Source: Sorex araneus (lineage: Eukaryota; Chordata; Mammalia; Eulipotyphla; Soricidae). From it: 64,000 bases of DNA. The stretch's first letter is position 1. Each line of letters begins with the position of its first letter. The stretch lies in contig NC_073307.1 of assembly GCF_027595985.1 (NCBI RefSeq), positions 37,576,234 to 37,640,233 on the forward strand, read 5' to 3'. The position numbers and the translations under genes were made by a program. The notes under the pieces were generated by a model. The model was not told the DNA's origin. It saw only the letters and a program-made list of their open reading frames with translations, and searched no databases. Of the stretch, positions 24,545 through 36,320 are shown in pieces.

Positions 24545-24672
24545 TTTGGATTTGGGGTCACACCTAGCAATAGCTTACTCCTGGCTCTGCACCCAGAGAT
24601 CACTCCTGGTAGCACCTGGGGGACAGTGTACAAGGCAGGCACCCTAGCAGCTGCACTATATCTTCAGGATCT
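24545..24672 (-). mobile_element. SINE, antisense, shortened
   Basis: GGGGTCACACCTAGCAATAG, TACTCCTGGCTCTGCACCCA and ACAAGGCAGGCACCCTAGC. The mid-body is missing. Confidence 0.8.
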
Positions 24673-26504
24673 CTTTCAACTAGTTTTTAACCTAGTATTA
24701 GAAAAAGAAACTATTTCTGGTTCTGAGACACCCCATTCTACCTTAGGTCAAAAACTTCAGGTAAAATGGGTAAAATTCAAGGAGTTCACAGAGAGTTTGG
24801 ATTAACACTCCACCACACTGAAATGGCTGGCTCCTACCATAATTTGGTGTTCCTGAGACTAGTACGAATGCTGGTGGGATATGAGGGATGCTAGGAGAGG
24901 AAGAAGACATAACTCTCTGATGGGCTCCTGTCCCAGACTGGACCTGTCTCATACATCTTGCCTGACATCTGCAAACAGGTATTTATAGGACACCCTTAGG
25001 TTGATGAGGAAGTCATGAGAAAAAGAATATGCACCGGCTAACAAAGAAAAGTATCACCCCACGGCACAAGGTTAAATAATGATCAAAAGTGCTAAGGTGA
25101 GTAAAGGAAATAAAATTCAACTCTTGTGATTTAAAAAAAAAAATTGCTTTAGCTTCCTTTTCTCAATATGAAGCCCAGCATGGGGTGCTTGATATGTTCC
25201 ATAAAGTTTCATAGCAGGAAATACAAATGAGCTGAACCCTTACTCATAATGACCAGGAGAGGGCATCGGGCACAAATGAATGAAACTCTTCTGCCAGCAT
25301 GGGGTTTGATTCTTTGACTGGACTGTCCAAATGTATACACATACATTTACTGTTTGCATCCATTTGCAAACTTCTTATGTAATCATAATTGTCATTATAC
25401 TTTTTTTTACAATAGTGCTTTGCCTTCTGTCCAGGTGTGTGAGATATCGATGTCCCTGGAGAGGGTCCTGGCACCAGTCCAGAGAAGCCTGGATGATTTC
25501 AGAGATGAGGATTCATTTTTGTAGACAATTTCCAAAGCTGAGGATTTCAGAGAAATTATAATGTTCTCCCAGTCTTTAAGGAAAGGAACACATATTCATT
25601 ACAACTTGTGAAGAGTTACTTCAAACTACTTGTCATGCCTCTGCTTCTTACACATGCTTCTTACACATGTTCTTACGCATGTGGTCTGCTTCACTTTGTG
25701 AGATACACTCCAAGGACCCACCTCTAAGCACACTAAAAGGGGCTGGAGGGGTGGAACATTATTCTGTCATAAAACAAAAGGGGACACTATAATCCCCAGA
25801 ATAAAACAGAACTTGAATTCTATTTGTTTCCTTTCAGGCCTCTCAGACATAAACAATAATAAATTGGCCAACCATATTCTTCAGCCATATAATTTTCTTT
25901 TTCCCCAAAGTGGTCACTCCCCTGGAAAAGTGGACACTCCCGGGGAAAATACAAATAACTTCTAATTTCAATGCCCCTTCAACACAAAAAGTAAGCCACC
26001 AGCACCAAAACACAAACTAATCTTTTCCAAAAGGACTAAAACCAGAATCTCATGATCCAAGAAAAAAAAAAAATAGATGCCCAGATTTTTTTTTTTACAA
26101 ACTTTGTTTCATTTTGAAGTCCTCTTTTATTGCCGTGGAAAAAAAAAACATATTGATGAATCCATTTTTCCAAAACAAAACCAACATGCCTTTTACTTTT
26201 AGCCCAAGAGTAACGTCCCCATCTCCAGAACTTTAGAAATAACACAGGGTTGGAGACAACGTGCTCAGAGAGTTGTTTAGAGGCACCTAAAGTCTCCGGC
26301 TTCAGAGGTGTTCATTCCACTCACCAAACATTGGTTTCATACCATAAAGTTAGCTACAAATTCCAACCTTTCACTCTTCTGAAAGAGATTTCTATAAACC
26401 CAACAAATTATGGTTTAATTTGCACCACAGCTTTAGTTCAAGAACTTAATTATTCAAAGGAAAGACATCTTGTTCTTGGCTGACAGTTTATTTTCCATTC
26501 ATTA
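24673..26504. other. Single-copy DNA, no gene seen
   Basis: No recognised element. Contains a small tandem repeat of CTTCTTACACATG near 25647-25672 and paired GTGG-CACTCC units near 25910-25940. Confidence 0.45.
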
Positions 26505-26690
26505 ACAACAGTAACAATACTGAGTAACTGCAATGTGCCACTGGTCTCTCAAGTTTCTTCTAAGTAACCGCTATGTGTCATTAGCCTCTGGATTATCTTC
26601 CAACACCGTTCCTATTATTCCCATTTTCCAGGAGAAAAGACTCTGATTCTCAAAAGCTTTAGGTCATAGAACAATTTATGGTAGCAGCAG
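26505..26690. mobile_element. Possible ancient MIR-type fragment
   Basis: CTATTATTCCCATTTTCCAG, AAAAGACTCTGATTC and a preceding ATGTGCCACTG fit the conserved MIR order, at high divergence. Confidence 0.4.
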
Positions 26691-26719
26691 AATTGACCTA
26701 GTTTGGGGGCACAGGGGTT

Positions 26720-26893
26720 TTTGTTGTTGTTTTTTGTTTTTGATTTTGCTTTGGGGGGTCACACCCTGCAGTTCTCAGGGATTACACCTGGCTCTGTGTT
26801 CGGGGATCTCTCTTGCAAGTGCTTATGAGACTATATGCAGGGATCAAACCCAGGTCAGATACATGCAAGGCAAATACCTTAACCACTGAACAC
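26720..26893 (-). mobile_element. SINE, antisense (upper copy of a duplicated block)
   Basis: GGGGTCACACCCTGCAGTTC, GGGATCTCTCTTGCAAGTGC, CAAACCCAGGTCAGATACAT and AACCACTGAACACTCCAGC. Similar to 27808-27982, including flank. Confidence 0.8.
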
Positions 26894-27404
26894 TCCAGCT
26901 CACCTAGTCTCTCTCCTAAACCCTGTTGTCTCCACTATACCCACTTCCTAACTACATAAAGTATTTTTCCAAAATGAAATACCATTTTCTGTTAACAGCA
27001 ACCTTCCTTATTTCCTATTTCTCAATTTGGAGCAGATAAGGGTTGCAAAGAAAATTAATATTTTAGTATGCTTGGCAAAAATCCAGAAAGTGCTAAAAAT
27101 TCTTCCTATAAATAAAAAGTCTACTTGGATGCAAAGCTGAACACATAGTACTGCCTTCATACATTTTCCTAAGAGATTTTGTTATTCAACAAATATTAAG
27201 ATAATTTGTCTATTTTATTTTGAACCCAGCTAAAAATATCTTGTTGCTAGACTAATGATCTAATTATTTTTTGAAACAACATACAATTTCTGTATCAAAC
27301 TACTGATTTGGGAGATTTAACTAATCCAAAACTAGGGTTGATAGAAGCTTGCTATTCCTTGGATCATTCAGTTCCTTTGTTCTCTTTAGATGAGATACTC
27401 CAGT

Positions 27405-27603
27405 GTCTTTTTGGGCCATACCTGGTGGTGCTCAGGGCTTACTCCTGACTCTACACTCAGGGATCACTCCTGGGGAAGAGGGGGTGGAGTGTGGACCAGG
27501 GACCATAGGTGATCCTGATATTAAACCTGGGTGACCCTAATATTAAACCTGGGTCAACTGAGTGCAAGATAAGCGTCTTTTCCTCTGTATTATCTCTCCA
27601 GCC
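27405..27603 (-). mobile_element. SINE, antisense, with internal duplication
   Basis: GGGCCATACCTGGTGGTGCT to TTATCTCTCCAGCC. The unit around ATATTAAACCTGGGT is present twice at about 27515-27556. Confidence 0.85.
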
Positions 27604-27807
27604 TGCTACCCCAAAGTCTTAAAAAAGGAAATCTCTCACATGCTGTCCTACTCTGCACCCACCTAAGTGATGTCCCCTTCCCTGGGCTATCCCCGTGTGA
27701 GGGCAAGAAAGAGCTGCCTGTGGAAAGAAGCATTCCAGAATAATTCAAACCCATCCTCAGGTGACCTCAGTTTTCTTAGCCCCCGTCCACTCTGCTTACC
27801 TCTGAGG

Positions 27808-27982
27808 TCTTTTGTTTGTTTTAGTTTATAGATCACACCTGACGGTGCTCAGGGCTTAATCTTGACTTTGAGCTCAGGGATCTCTCTTGTAAGTGCTCAG
27901 AGGACCATATGCAGCACTGAGGATCGAACCCAGGTCAGCTACATGCAAGGAAAGTGCCTTAACCAATTATTTTCTCTCCAGT
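27808..27982 (-). mobile_element. SINE, antisense (lower copy of a duplicated block)
   Basis: GATCACACCTGACGGTGCTC, GGACCATATGCAGCACTGAG and GATCGAACCCAGGTCAGC. The right flank resembles the flank of the SINE at 26720. Confidence 0.82.
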
Positions 27983-28312
27983 CAACCAATTCTGTCTTCA
28001 AAACCTCCATTAGACTCCATTGCTTAACTGCATAAAGTATTTCTCCAAATGAAAACAAATGTTATTTTCTGTTAACAGCGACTGGAAATCACTACTTCTT
28101 TGAGGCTGATTTGCCCTTTAATGCAGTGTGTATATTGGTGTGAAAGACCCCGTGCCAAGCTTAAGAGGCAGTTTTCAAGCATGTAGCAAATTAACATGCA
28201 GCACATCTTCAATTTTCAGTGTTATGTGTCAATTACATCTCAATAGAAACCAACAGCTATGACAAAATGAAAGTAACTTTTAAGAGTCTGAGAGATATAG
28301 AAAAATTAGGGA

Positions 28313-28475
28313 ACCCAAGAGGTAGTACAATGGGTATGGTGTTTGCCTTGCATGCAGCCAAGTAGGGTTCTATCTCAGCCACCCCATATAGACCAACAAG
28401 CCCACCTGGAGTAGTCCCTGAATGCAGTGCTCTAAATACAGTCTGATCACCATGAGTGTGGCCCACAAACAAAGA
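28313..28475 (+). mobile_element. SINE, diverged
   Basis: CAAGAGGTAGTACAATGGGT, TTTGCCTTGCATGCAGCC and TAGTCCCTGAATGCAGTGC. Confidence 0.75.
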
Positions 28476-28489
28476 ATATACATATTCTT

Positions 28490-28656
28490 TGTCACTGTCA
28501 CTGTCATCCCGTTGCTCATCGAATTGCTCGAGTGGGCACCAGTAATGTCTCCATGTGAGACTTGTTGTTACTGCTTTTGGCATATCAAATGGGGTGAGAT
28601 ACTCTCGGTAGCTTGCCAGGCTCTCTGAAAGGGGTGGAGGAATTGAATCCGGGTCG

Positions 28657-28660
<4 letters not shown>
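28490..28660 (-). mobile_element. SINE2, antisense, interrupted by (TA)n
   Basis: CACTGTCATCCCGTTGCTCA to GAATCCGGGTCGGCCA, where the expected head is replaced by TA repeats. Confidence 0.88.
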
Positions 28661-28710
<50 letters not shown>

Positions 28711-28756
28711 TATAATATATATACACACATATATATGTGTGTGTATGTGTGTGTGG
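28661..28756 (+). repeat. (TA)n/(TG)n microsatellite
   Basis: About 96 bp of TA with TACA and TG interruptions. Confidence 0.95.
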
Positions 28757-28867
28757 TCAACAAAACTACTAAGATGATATATTTGAGAGAGTTTCAAGAA
28801 GACAAAATTGCATAGTTGGTTGAAATGGCAGGGGGTGTTGCTGTCATCTAGAAAGAAAACCAAGTTT

Positions 28868-28972
28868 GTAGGCGCTTACCTTGCACGTGGCTGACTGGGG
28901 CTTGATTTCCATCCCATACGGTCCTCCAAGCACTGCCAGGAATAATTGCCGGATGTGAGCACAAAAGTTATG
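28868..28972 (+). mobile_element. SINE fragment
   Basis: TTACCTTGCACGTGGCTGAC, CATCCCATACGGTCC and CACTGCCAGGAATAATTGCC. Confidence 0.7.
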
Positions 28973-28994
28973 GAAAAAAGATAAAAATGTTTGT

Positions 28995-29260
28995 AACCTC
29001 CTAAGTTGGGAGGGTTGCCTTTATACACTGTTGGTATGAGTAACTAAAATGGTTCTTTGGAGAATAATTTATGACCAATAATTTTGTAAAAAGACATTTA
29101 CATTCTATTCATAGGAATATATAAATACCAGAAATGCATTCAAATGTTATTAAAATTTGTGTATAAAAGGATATTCACTGCAGTATTTTTTTAGAGTAAG
29201 GAAAGAGTGAGAAGAACTTGAACTTCAAGTTACATTTTCTACACAATAAAGATCTACAGG
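28995..29260 (+). mobile_element. Old LINE-1 ORF2 C-terminal remnant
   Basis: ACACTGTTGGTATGAGTAAC and GTATAAAAGGATATTCACTG are in the order found near the 3' end of ancient L1 ORF2. Decayed. Confidence 0.5.
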
Positions 29261-29327
29261 AACAGTTTCAATGTTACTGAATTCAACAAGGTCACCATGC
29301 TTGGACATGGTGACAAAGACACACATT

Positions 29328-29486
29328 TTTTTTTTGCTTTTTAGGTCACACCTGGCGATGCACAGGGGTTACTCCTGGCTCTGCACTCAGGAATTACCCT
29401 TGGTGGTGCTCAGGGGAACATATGGGATGCCGGGTCGGCAGCATGCAAGGCAAACACCCTACTCACTATGCTATCGCTCCAGCACC
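29328..29486 (-). mobile_element. SINE, antisense
   Basis: Poly-T, AGGTCACACCTGGCGATGCA, then a shortened mid-body and CTATGCTATCGCTCCAGC. Confidence 0.9.
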
Positions 29487-29584
29487 CCCCCCAGATATTT
29501 TTTTTTAAATCATAAGGTGTTAACACTGTCTTTTGTGCGTTTAGGAAAAATATTGACATGTACTAGTATAAGCTTATACATCAA

Positions 29585-29596
29585 CATCATCATCAC

Positions 29597-29653
<57 letters not shown>
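29585..29653 (+). repeat. (ATC)n microsatellite
   Basis: About 23 trinucleotide units that run straight into the TCATCCC end of the following SINE2-like repeat. Confidence 0.95.
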
Positions 29654-29655
<2 letters not shown>

Positions 29656-30018
29656 CATTGATTGATTTTCTCAAGCAGTCTCAATACCGTCTCCATTCGT
29701 CCTAGCCCTGAGATTTAGAAGCCTCTTTTTACTCGTCCTTCCCAACGGAAAGGCCGCATGGAGGCTCTGTCAGGGTCAGGGAATGAGACCCATCATTGTT
29801 ACTGGTTTTGCCATATGAATACGCCAGGGGAGCTTGCCAGGCTCTCCCATGTGGGCAGGTTCATCTGAACATTTGGAGAGTGGCCTTGAGCATGGCTGTG
29901 GCTGGGTTCCGGAGGTCCTTGGCTGAGAGGCTCTGCTCGGGGCAGGGAGGGAAACTCAACCCACCCCCTCCGAGGGACCTGGTGAAGACAGCCAGGCACG
30001 GGGGCAAGAGACTCTGCC
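29654..30018 (-). mobile_element. Long composite SINE2-related repeat, internally deleted copy
   Basis: SINE2 end, CTGAGATTTAGAAGCC, GGGAATGAGACCCATCATTG, then directly the GC-rich end module (CTTGAGCATGGCTGTGGCTG, GGTGAAGACAGCCAGGC). The middle block present at 23236-23935 is missing. Confidence 0.8.
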
Positions 30019-31287
30019 AAGCTTATACATAAATACCTAAAACACAAGAAATTATGCCCGACTGTGTCATGGCCTTTATGACTTAATTATCAAAGTTGTT
30101 TTCTCTAGGCACTCATGCAAGGCCATCACCACCAGGCTACAAAGATGATCATTATCCTTTCTGTTAATGGTTAGTATATCCTCATTTTCTTCTAGCCCAA
30201 AGAAGTTAAATAACCTAATTCACTGTTCCAAATACTGTCACCAACATGGACTCAGGCACAGATAAGTCTATTTTAAGAAAAAAGTAATTCAAATTGGAAC
30301 TAGGCTTTTATTAAACCACTGAAAGAGATGAAGACTAGGACTTAAGCTCTGGTCTCCAAAATTTTAGAGCAAAATACTAACACTGGCCTATGTGAGCTAC
30401 TCTGACCACTCTAGGGAAGCTGGGAAGCTGGAAACTGTGCCTGAAATGAATGTTCCAGGAATACTGCTCAGCTGAATCCCAGGGAAGTAAGGGGAATACT
30501 TCTAATTCTAGCTTCTGCACCAGCCCCCATTTCCTAGGCTCTGCATGGACTGCACCCTCATTCCACAAAGATACTGATGAGACTATTGGCACTGTGCAAC
30601 AAGGACCCTCAATTCTGTACCAGCAACATTACAGGAAGAGAGCCTCTGCTTATATCAGTTTCAAATTTTGTACATCCAACCTGATTGCAGATCCAAACAA
30701 CCCAAGTTTTAGGGGACATGAAGGCTTCAGCTTTGAAGTTTCAGAAGGTGAATGAGAGAAGCCACAGTTTCCCAGCCAATTCCAAAGTCAACGTCCAGCA
30801 AGCTTGAGAGGAATGACCCCCCACTTATTCTTGGATCTGTACTAAATGTAGTTCTTGGATGATACATATTTAGAAAACATAAATCAGCTACATTCAGAAT
30901 CTAAAATGAGTGTGAGCACAATGTCTCCCCCAACCCACCTCAAATCACTTCCAAAGGGGAGAGACAGACCTGATTACGTACAGTAACTTAACAAAATAAG
31001 AGTATAAAAATGCTCTGGCATTAACTAAAAAACACTTGCAGCTTTGCCCATGATCATGGGTACGACTCAGCACCCAGAGTGGGGCCTCAGCTCACGGCCT
31101 ACTAGCTGATGTAAGGAGGTGAAACCCAGGTCTGGACATAGGATAATTTAGCACTGAGTAAGGCTCCCCTGATCTTAACTCTGCCCTCTCCTACCTGCAG
31201 GATGCTCAGGGAGTGAGAGAGGAAGGGGTCGGCTTCTTCCTTTTCAGTAAAGTTGCTAATGATGGGAGGTGGGAATAAAACTATACC

Positions 31288-31288
<1 letters not shown>
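30019..31288. other. Single-copy DNA, no gene seen
   Basis: No recognised repeat apart from a possible MIR-like patch near 30110-30260. The 101-residue frame at 30450 has no family features. Confidence 0.4.

Positions 31289-31329
<41 letters not shown>
31289..31329 (+). repeat. (AC)n microsatellite
   Basis: About 20 AC units followed by short ATATAC. Confidence 0.95.
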
Positions 31330-31335
<6 letters not shown>

Positions 31336-32143
31336 CATATAAATCTCATAGATAGATATCACACATATATATGTTTCTACTTGCAAGGGAAAAACTGAAC
31401 TGATGAGAGCTCTGGGGAGTAGATGGTACTATACAGAGGCAGATCCATTTGTAAATACAGCAGCAACATCTTAACAAATTCTCAGATACCTCTCACCATG
31501 GCACTTACTGATTTTCAAGTATGGACTAATCATAAAGAAAAAGAAACTTTGTACTTAAATTTTTCAGATTGTTTGAGTTCTAAAAATAACAATGAATTAA
31601 GCACAAATATATTCAATTAATCAAAATCAAAAGGAGAAAGATACTAGGAATTGTCATAATGTTCTGGATCAAATGAATGTGATGCAATTAAAAACTGCTT
31701 AATATTTTAAATTGACCTTTAACTGTTCTCTGAATTTAGGCACAACCTGAGTAATACTTTGAAGATGAATCAGCCCGTACAAATGAATGTTTTCGATTAC
31801 ATTTTGTAGGGTCTACCATTTGCAATTTATTTGCTGACTCTTATATTCTGAGTTTCTACTAATTCATTCTCTACTTTGCCAACTGGGAAAACATAACAAG
31901 GAGTCTCTGTGTCAACTCAAATTCAGCGAGAGAAAATTGTCAAAATCCAGGTCTAGACATTGTTGGCTATAAATTATGCATTCGTGTTGTTTGAATGAGC
32001 AGTGATAGTGTCACCCTCTAGTTCTTATCTTCCTGTGTTGCAATAGCTTTATGGCTGTGTCCAGATTGTGAGTTACATAAGTATGTTCTTAAATAACTGA
32101 TCACCCTCTACTTAACATGACCGAAGGGTAGTCTTGGTACTTC
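31330..32143. other. Single-copy AT-rich DNA, no gene seen
   Basis: No recognised element. Confidence 0.45.
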
Positions 32144-32256
32144 CCTGTATCACTGTTATCGCTGTCATCCCATTGATCATTGATTTTCTCAAGTGGGCGC
32201 CAGTAATGTCTCCATTCGTCCTAGCCCTGAGATTTTAGCAGCCTCTCTTTACTTAT
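32144..32256 (-). mobile_element. Fragment of the long composite SINE2-related repeat
   Basis: CTGTATCACTGTTATCGCTG, GGGCGCCAGTAATGTCTCC and CCCTGAGATTTTAGCAGCC, then truncated. Confidence 0.85.
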
Positions 32257-32930
32257 ATACCTAAAATTCAAAATCATATACATGATTTTTACTGTGGTAT
32301 AAAAAACACAAAAGCAAGAAGAAGAGGGAAAAAGGCATACCACAGTTAAGGTAAGGCAAAACCATTCAATAGTTTGTTAGTGAAATCAATGTTCCCTTTG
32401 AACACACATGCTGTTTCCTGGATTTGCTAAGTGAAACTGTCGATGAATCTCTTAAGGCACATGGTCTTAAAATAATGCTACAACTTTTTAACAGCTGACT
32501 GTCTCCTGCTTCCCATTCCAGAGTTAAAGTTATTGAATAAAATGCCTGACATTCTAGGAAAAAATTCCACTAGTACCAATTACTTTACTTGGCAGGAAAG
32601 CTGGTAATACCCAGCTAGAACTTTATGTTTTAGTTGATTTAAAAATACATTTCTAAAATATTTTCATATTTATTGCTACATAAGAAAATGTATTATCAAT
32701 GCATATTAGAAGAAAGAGCTAAAATAAATAATTTATGTTAATAATTATGTTATAAACCAATGTACTATTTAGTTGTAGTCTAAATATAATTGAGTCCCTG
32801 TCCCCAGATGACCTGGTCTCAAATAGTAAACACAAGCAAATGGAATCTCTATTGTTTCTTTGTGGGGAAAAATGCCTAAAAATTATTAGTGCATTCTTTA
32901 AACAATTCTTTTTCAAAAATTCCGACATAT
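32257..32930. other. Single-copy AT-rich DNA, no gene seen
   Basis: No recognised element. Confidence 0.45.
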
Positions 32931-33027
32931 TTTTTGTGGTGTCAGGGAATGAACTCAGGTCTGTATACATCTAAGTCATGCTCTGACCCACTCCATGCAC
33001 TACCCACTGAGCTACCTGTCCAGTGCC
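32931..33027 (-). mobile_element. Old SINE head, antisense
   Basis: GGGAATGAACTCAGGTC (B-box complement) and CCACTGAGCTACCTGTCCAG. Confidence 0.5.
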
Positions 33028-33945
33028 TAATCAGATATTGTATACAAGTTGCATGACTTAACAGTACTTTTTTCTCATCCGTCTACAATATCCAACCCAG
33101 CCCCTTACTACAAACCATCCACTGACACACTTTCACCCATTTGCCTCTCCAGAGGGACCCTCCTACTACCCTGCCAAACAGCACTACCTTTGCATGCTTT
33201 TCTCATAAAAATGGTCCCACCACTTAAATTCTTCATAGAAAAATGAGATCCAAGCAATAAGAATTGTTTTACACCTGAAAGAAAAGTCACAGATGTAAGG
33301 GGTTATAAATATCTGCAAAGAAATTCTAATCTTTCTGTGACCATTTCTCTTGTTAGGGCTGTATCCCACTTCCGTCAGGAGGAGAATGCCACGTATGCTG
33401 TGTATGCTTGTGTGGCTTCCACTCATCACACTCCACCATGTTCCCCTCCTCTACTGTGTCATAGAGGCTTCTAGTCAAGAACAATGCAAAGTATTCCTGC
33501 AATTTTTTTATAATTATTTTTTCTAAATAATTTTTCATGTAAAATTACATGCCCGTGTTCTTGTAAATTCCATCTCTAAACTCAGAAAGGAAAGGTCTCA
33601 GCTTTAAGATTTTAACATTACCTACCCACCCTGTGTCCTTCTATTTCATTAAATGAGGATGAAGATAATTTTACAGGATTCTTTTCATTGCCTGAACAGT
33701 TGACTCCTAGGCAACTTGCACCAACAGGACCAAATTTTGGAAAATACCAAAAATGGCCTGCAAAATTTCCCCTCCCACCCTAGGTACTATAATCTATTTA
33801 CAGCTGAGTAGTTGAAAATCTTACCAGAGTTAAACAAGGGGCCATTCCCTTACTTGGCAAGACAGGGATCCTCTCATAAGTTTCTTTTTTTTTCTTTTTT
33901 CACTTCCCTTCATGAGGTTATATTAATTTATAGGAGAGTATTTAT
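33028..33945. other. Single-copy DNA, no gene seen
   Basis: No recognised element or coding signal. Confidence 0.45.
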
Positions 33946-34082
33946 TTTTGGTTTGGGGCCACACCTGACTGTGCTCAGGAATCACTCTTGGAGGTGTGCA
34001 AGGAATACATGATGTGGAATCAACCTGTGTTGGCTATATGCAAGTTAAGTAACTTAAACCTTGTACTATCTCTCTGACCCTG
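33946..34082 (-). mobile_element. SINE, antisense, diverged
   Basis: GGGGCCACACCTGACTGTGC, ATCACTCTTGGAGGTG and TACTATCTCTCTGACCC. Confidence 0.7.
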
Positions 34083-34149
34083 AACATTTAGGGATATAAT
34101 GTTACCATATCAGGCCCACCACCAAAGTGGTAACTTCCCTTTGCCATAG

Positions 34150-34640
34150 TTCTTAGGGCATTTCCTGTTCACCTACTCTCTCTACCCTCAGATCTGTCAT
34201 CAGAGCCTAAGTTTTTGTTTCCATTGGACACTTTCTATGTTCTTGCTCTGTTTATTTATGTACCACATACAAGTGACTTCATGCAGTATTTTCCTTTTTT
34301 CTTCTGAGCTAATTCATTTAATATGACAGTACAAGCTCCATTCATGTTGAAGCAAAACACAAGATTGTATCTTCCCAGATAACTGAGTAGTATCTCACTT
34401 GTGTATATACATCACATCTTTATCTACTCATTTATCATTGGTATTTAAATTATTGTCAGATCTTGCCTATTGCAAATAGTGCTGCAATAAACACAGGTGT
34501 GTGTGTCTCTTTCTTGAAATTGTGTTTTTGTGTACTTGGGTTAGATCAAATGATTTCTATTCTTTAATATTTAGATCAGTATCCCTACGGGTTTCCATAG
34601 AGGATGGATCAGTGTATAGTCCCACCAAGAGTGACTGAGT
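34150..34640 (-). mobile_element. Old LINE-1 3' region, antisense
   Basis: CTCCATTCATGTTGAAGC, AACTGAGTAGTATCTCACTT, TGCAAATAGTGCTGCAATAA and ACAGGTGTGTG are classic antisense L1 landmarks in the right order. Confidence 0.75.
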
Positions 34641-34689
34641 ATTCTTCAATAAAATTTAATCTTATTAAATGTTATTAAATTAAATTTTA

Positions 34690-35160
34690 CTAAAACACCA
34701 TGATGTACAAAGTTATTCACATTTGGGTTTTAGACATATAATATCCCCTCACAGATCCCACCTTCAGTGTCAACTTCCTTATACCAGTGTTCCCAGGTTC
34801 CCTTTCTAGCCCCTTCCCAGTCTGCCATCTCAACAGGCACCTTTTAAAGATTGGTTATTAAAGTTTGGGTCTCATGGTTTCAGTGTCATTGACTCTGTGG
34901 TTTGGATATTTAGTTCTGTTATTCCCTAACACCACCAATGTACTTTGACCCTTGCACCTACTTTAGATCTTTTAGTGATCTAAATGAGTAGATCACTCCT
35001 ATCTCTTCTCTCCCACCCTCTCATTTCTATATTTCTATAGTTTGTCACTTTGTTATTTCTGTCCTTTTTGATATGTATCCTTCTCACTGAGGAATGACAT
35101 TCTCATTGATCATTTTGATTTTCTGTTCCCTTATAATCAATGATGAGCATTTTTCATATG
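34690..35160 (-). mobile_element. Old LINE-1-like 3' tail, antisense
   Basis: Related to 3165-3420 (AAAGTTATTCACATTTGGG, TTTTAGACATATAATATCCC, TGTCAACTTCC). Exact limits uncertain. Confidence 0.4.
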
Positions 35161-35954
35161 CCTGTTTCTTATGTATTCTGTGGAGAAACAGACACCTCAC
35201 TTTAGAGCAAACTACTTCAAGAGGCTGAGTCAGCCTTTACTCAAACCCTCAACCCTTCCTCAAGTCTTTCCCGGGCCTGGGAGGTGGGTGAGGACTCATT
35301 TATCTGTTACGTTCCTGCAGGGCAGCACTTTCTCCTTGGCCTACCTCAGCTCTATAAAGTTTTACTAACCATAACAATTTGGGGTGATTGTAGGGGCACT
35401 ATAATAAAATTTAAGTCTACATTATTTTTTCTCAAGTCTAAGATGGTTTAATAATGCTTCATGATCACTCTTCTCAAGAACTTGCATTTCTGAGTCTGAA
35501 ATAGTCTCATACTCTATTGCCCCCTAGAGGATGACTCATTTTAGTGGTTTTCTGTAAGAATGCGAAAGATTGTGAAAAAGAATGCAAAACAGGGGGGAAA
35601 GCCACAATTTTTACCCACTCACACTTGTAAACTTGACATAAGAATTCCAGCACCTCTCTATGCTCCCACACTCATCCTAGAACAATGAGGACATCTATTA
35701 TGGAAGAGGAAGAATTGTATGTCTTTAAGCTCAATGAACCTATAGGAAATGCTTTTCTGTTTCTAGAAAGTCAACTAAAACCATTTCAAATCATTCATGG
35801 ACCGTACCTAAAATTCCCTTTCTTGGGTTCCCGATAAGACACCTCTCACGAATTTCTCAAATTCGCAGTAGCAAGTAGTCTGTATCAGAATACCCAAAAA
35901 ACAGTTTGACGCTAAGACTCGCAGTGGAAGTTCTGTCCTGAAGACATGAGTTTT
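35161..35954. other. Repeat-free stretch with an AP-1/MARE-like palindrome
   Basis: No transposable element recognised. GGCTGAGTCAGCC at 35224-35236 is a perfect palindrome around an AP-1 site. Possible regulatory DNA only. Confidence 0.35.
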
Positions 35955-36128
35955 TTGCTTTCGTTTTTGGTTTTTTGATGTGTTATTTGGTTTTTGGGCT
36001 ATACCTGGTGGTGCTCAGAGTTTATTCCTGGTTCTGCATCCAGGGATCAATCTTGGTGGGGCTCAGAGGACCATATGTGATGCCAGGGTTGAAAGTGAGT
36101 TGGCCACATGCAAGGGACTTACCTGCTA
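35955..36128 (-). mobile_element. SINE, antisense
   Basis: GGGCTATACCTGGTGGTGCT, GAGGACCATATGTGATGCC and GGCCACATGCAAGG. Confidence 0.82.
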
Positions 36129-36204
36129 TTATAAGACATATAATCTTGCATGAAACCCTATCATCTTACTGTGTCAGAACAATAGATCAAAGCATTCTCT
36201 AAAT

Positions 36205-36320
36205 CAAGGTTCGATCTCTAGCACCTCATAATACTGAAAGAAATGACCCCTGACCACTGAGCCAGGAGTAGCTCCTGAGCATTCCCAGGTGTGTTGCACC
36301 AGATCAAAACAAACCCCAAC
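36205..36320 (+). mobile_element. SINE fragment, 5'-truncated
   Basis: AAGGTTCGATCTCTAGCACC and GAGCCAGGAGTAGCTCCTGA. Confidence 0.7.

Noticed and set aside
29585-29653. CRISPR-like or tandem array
   Set aside because: Plain trinucleotide microsatellite in a mammalian genome.
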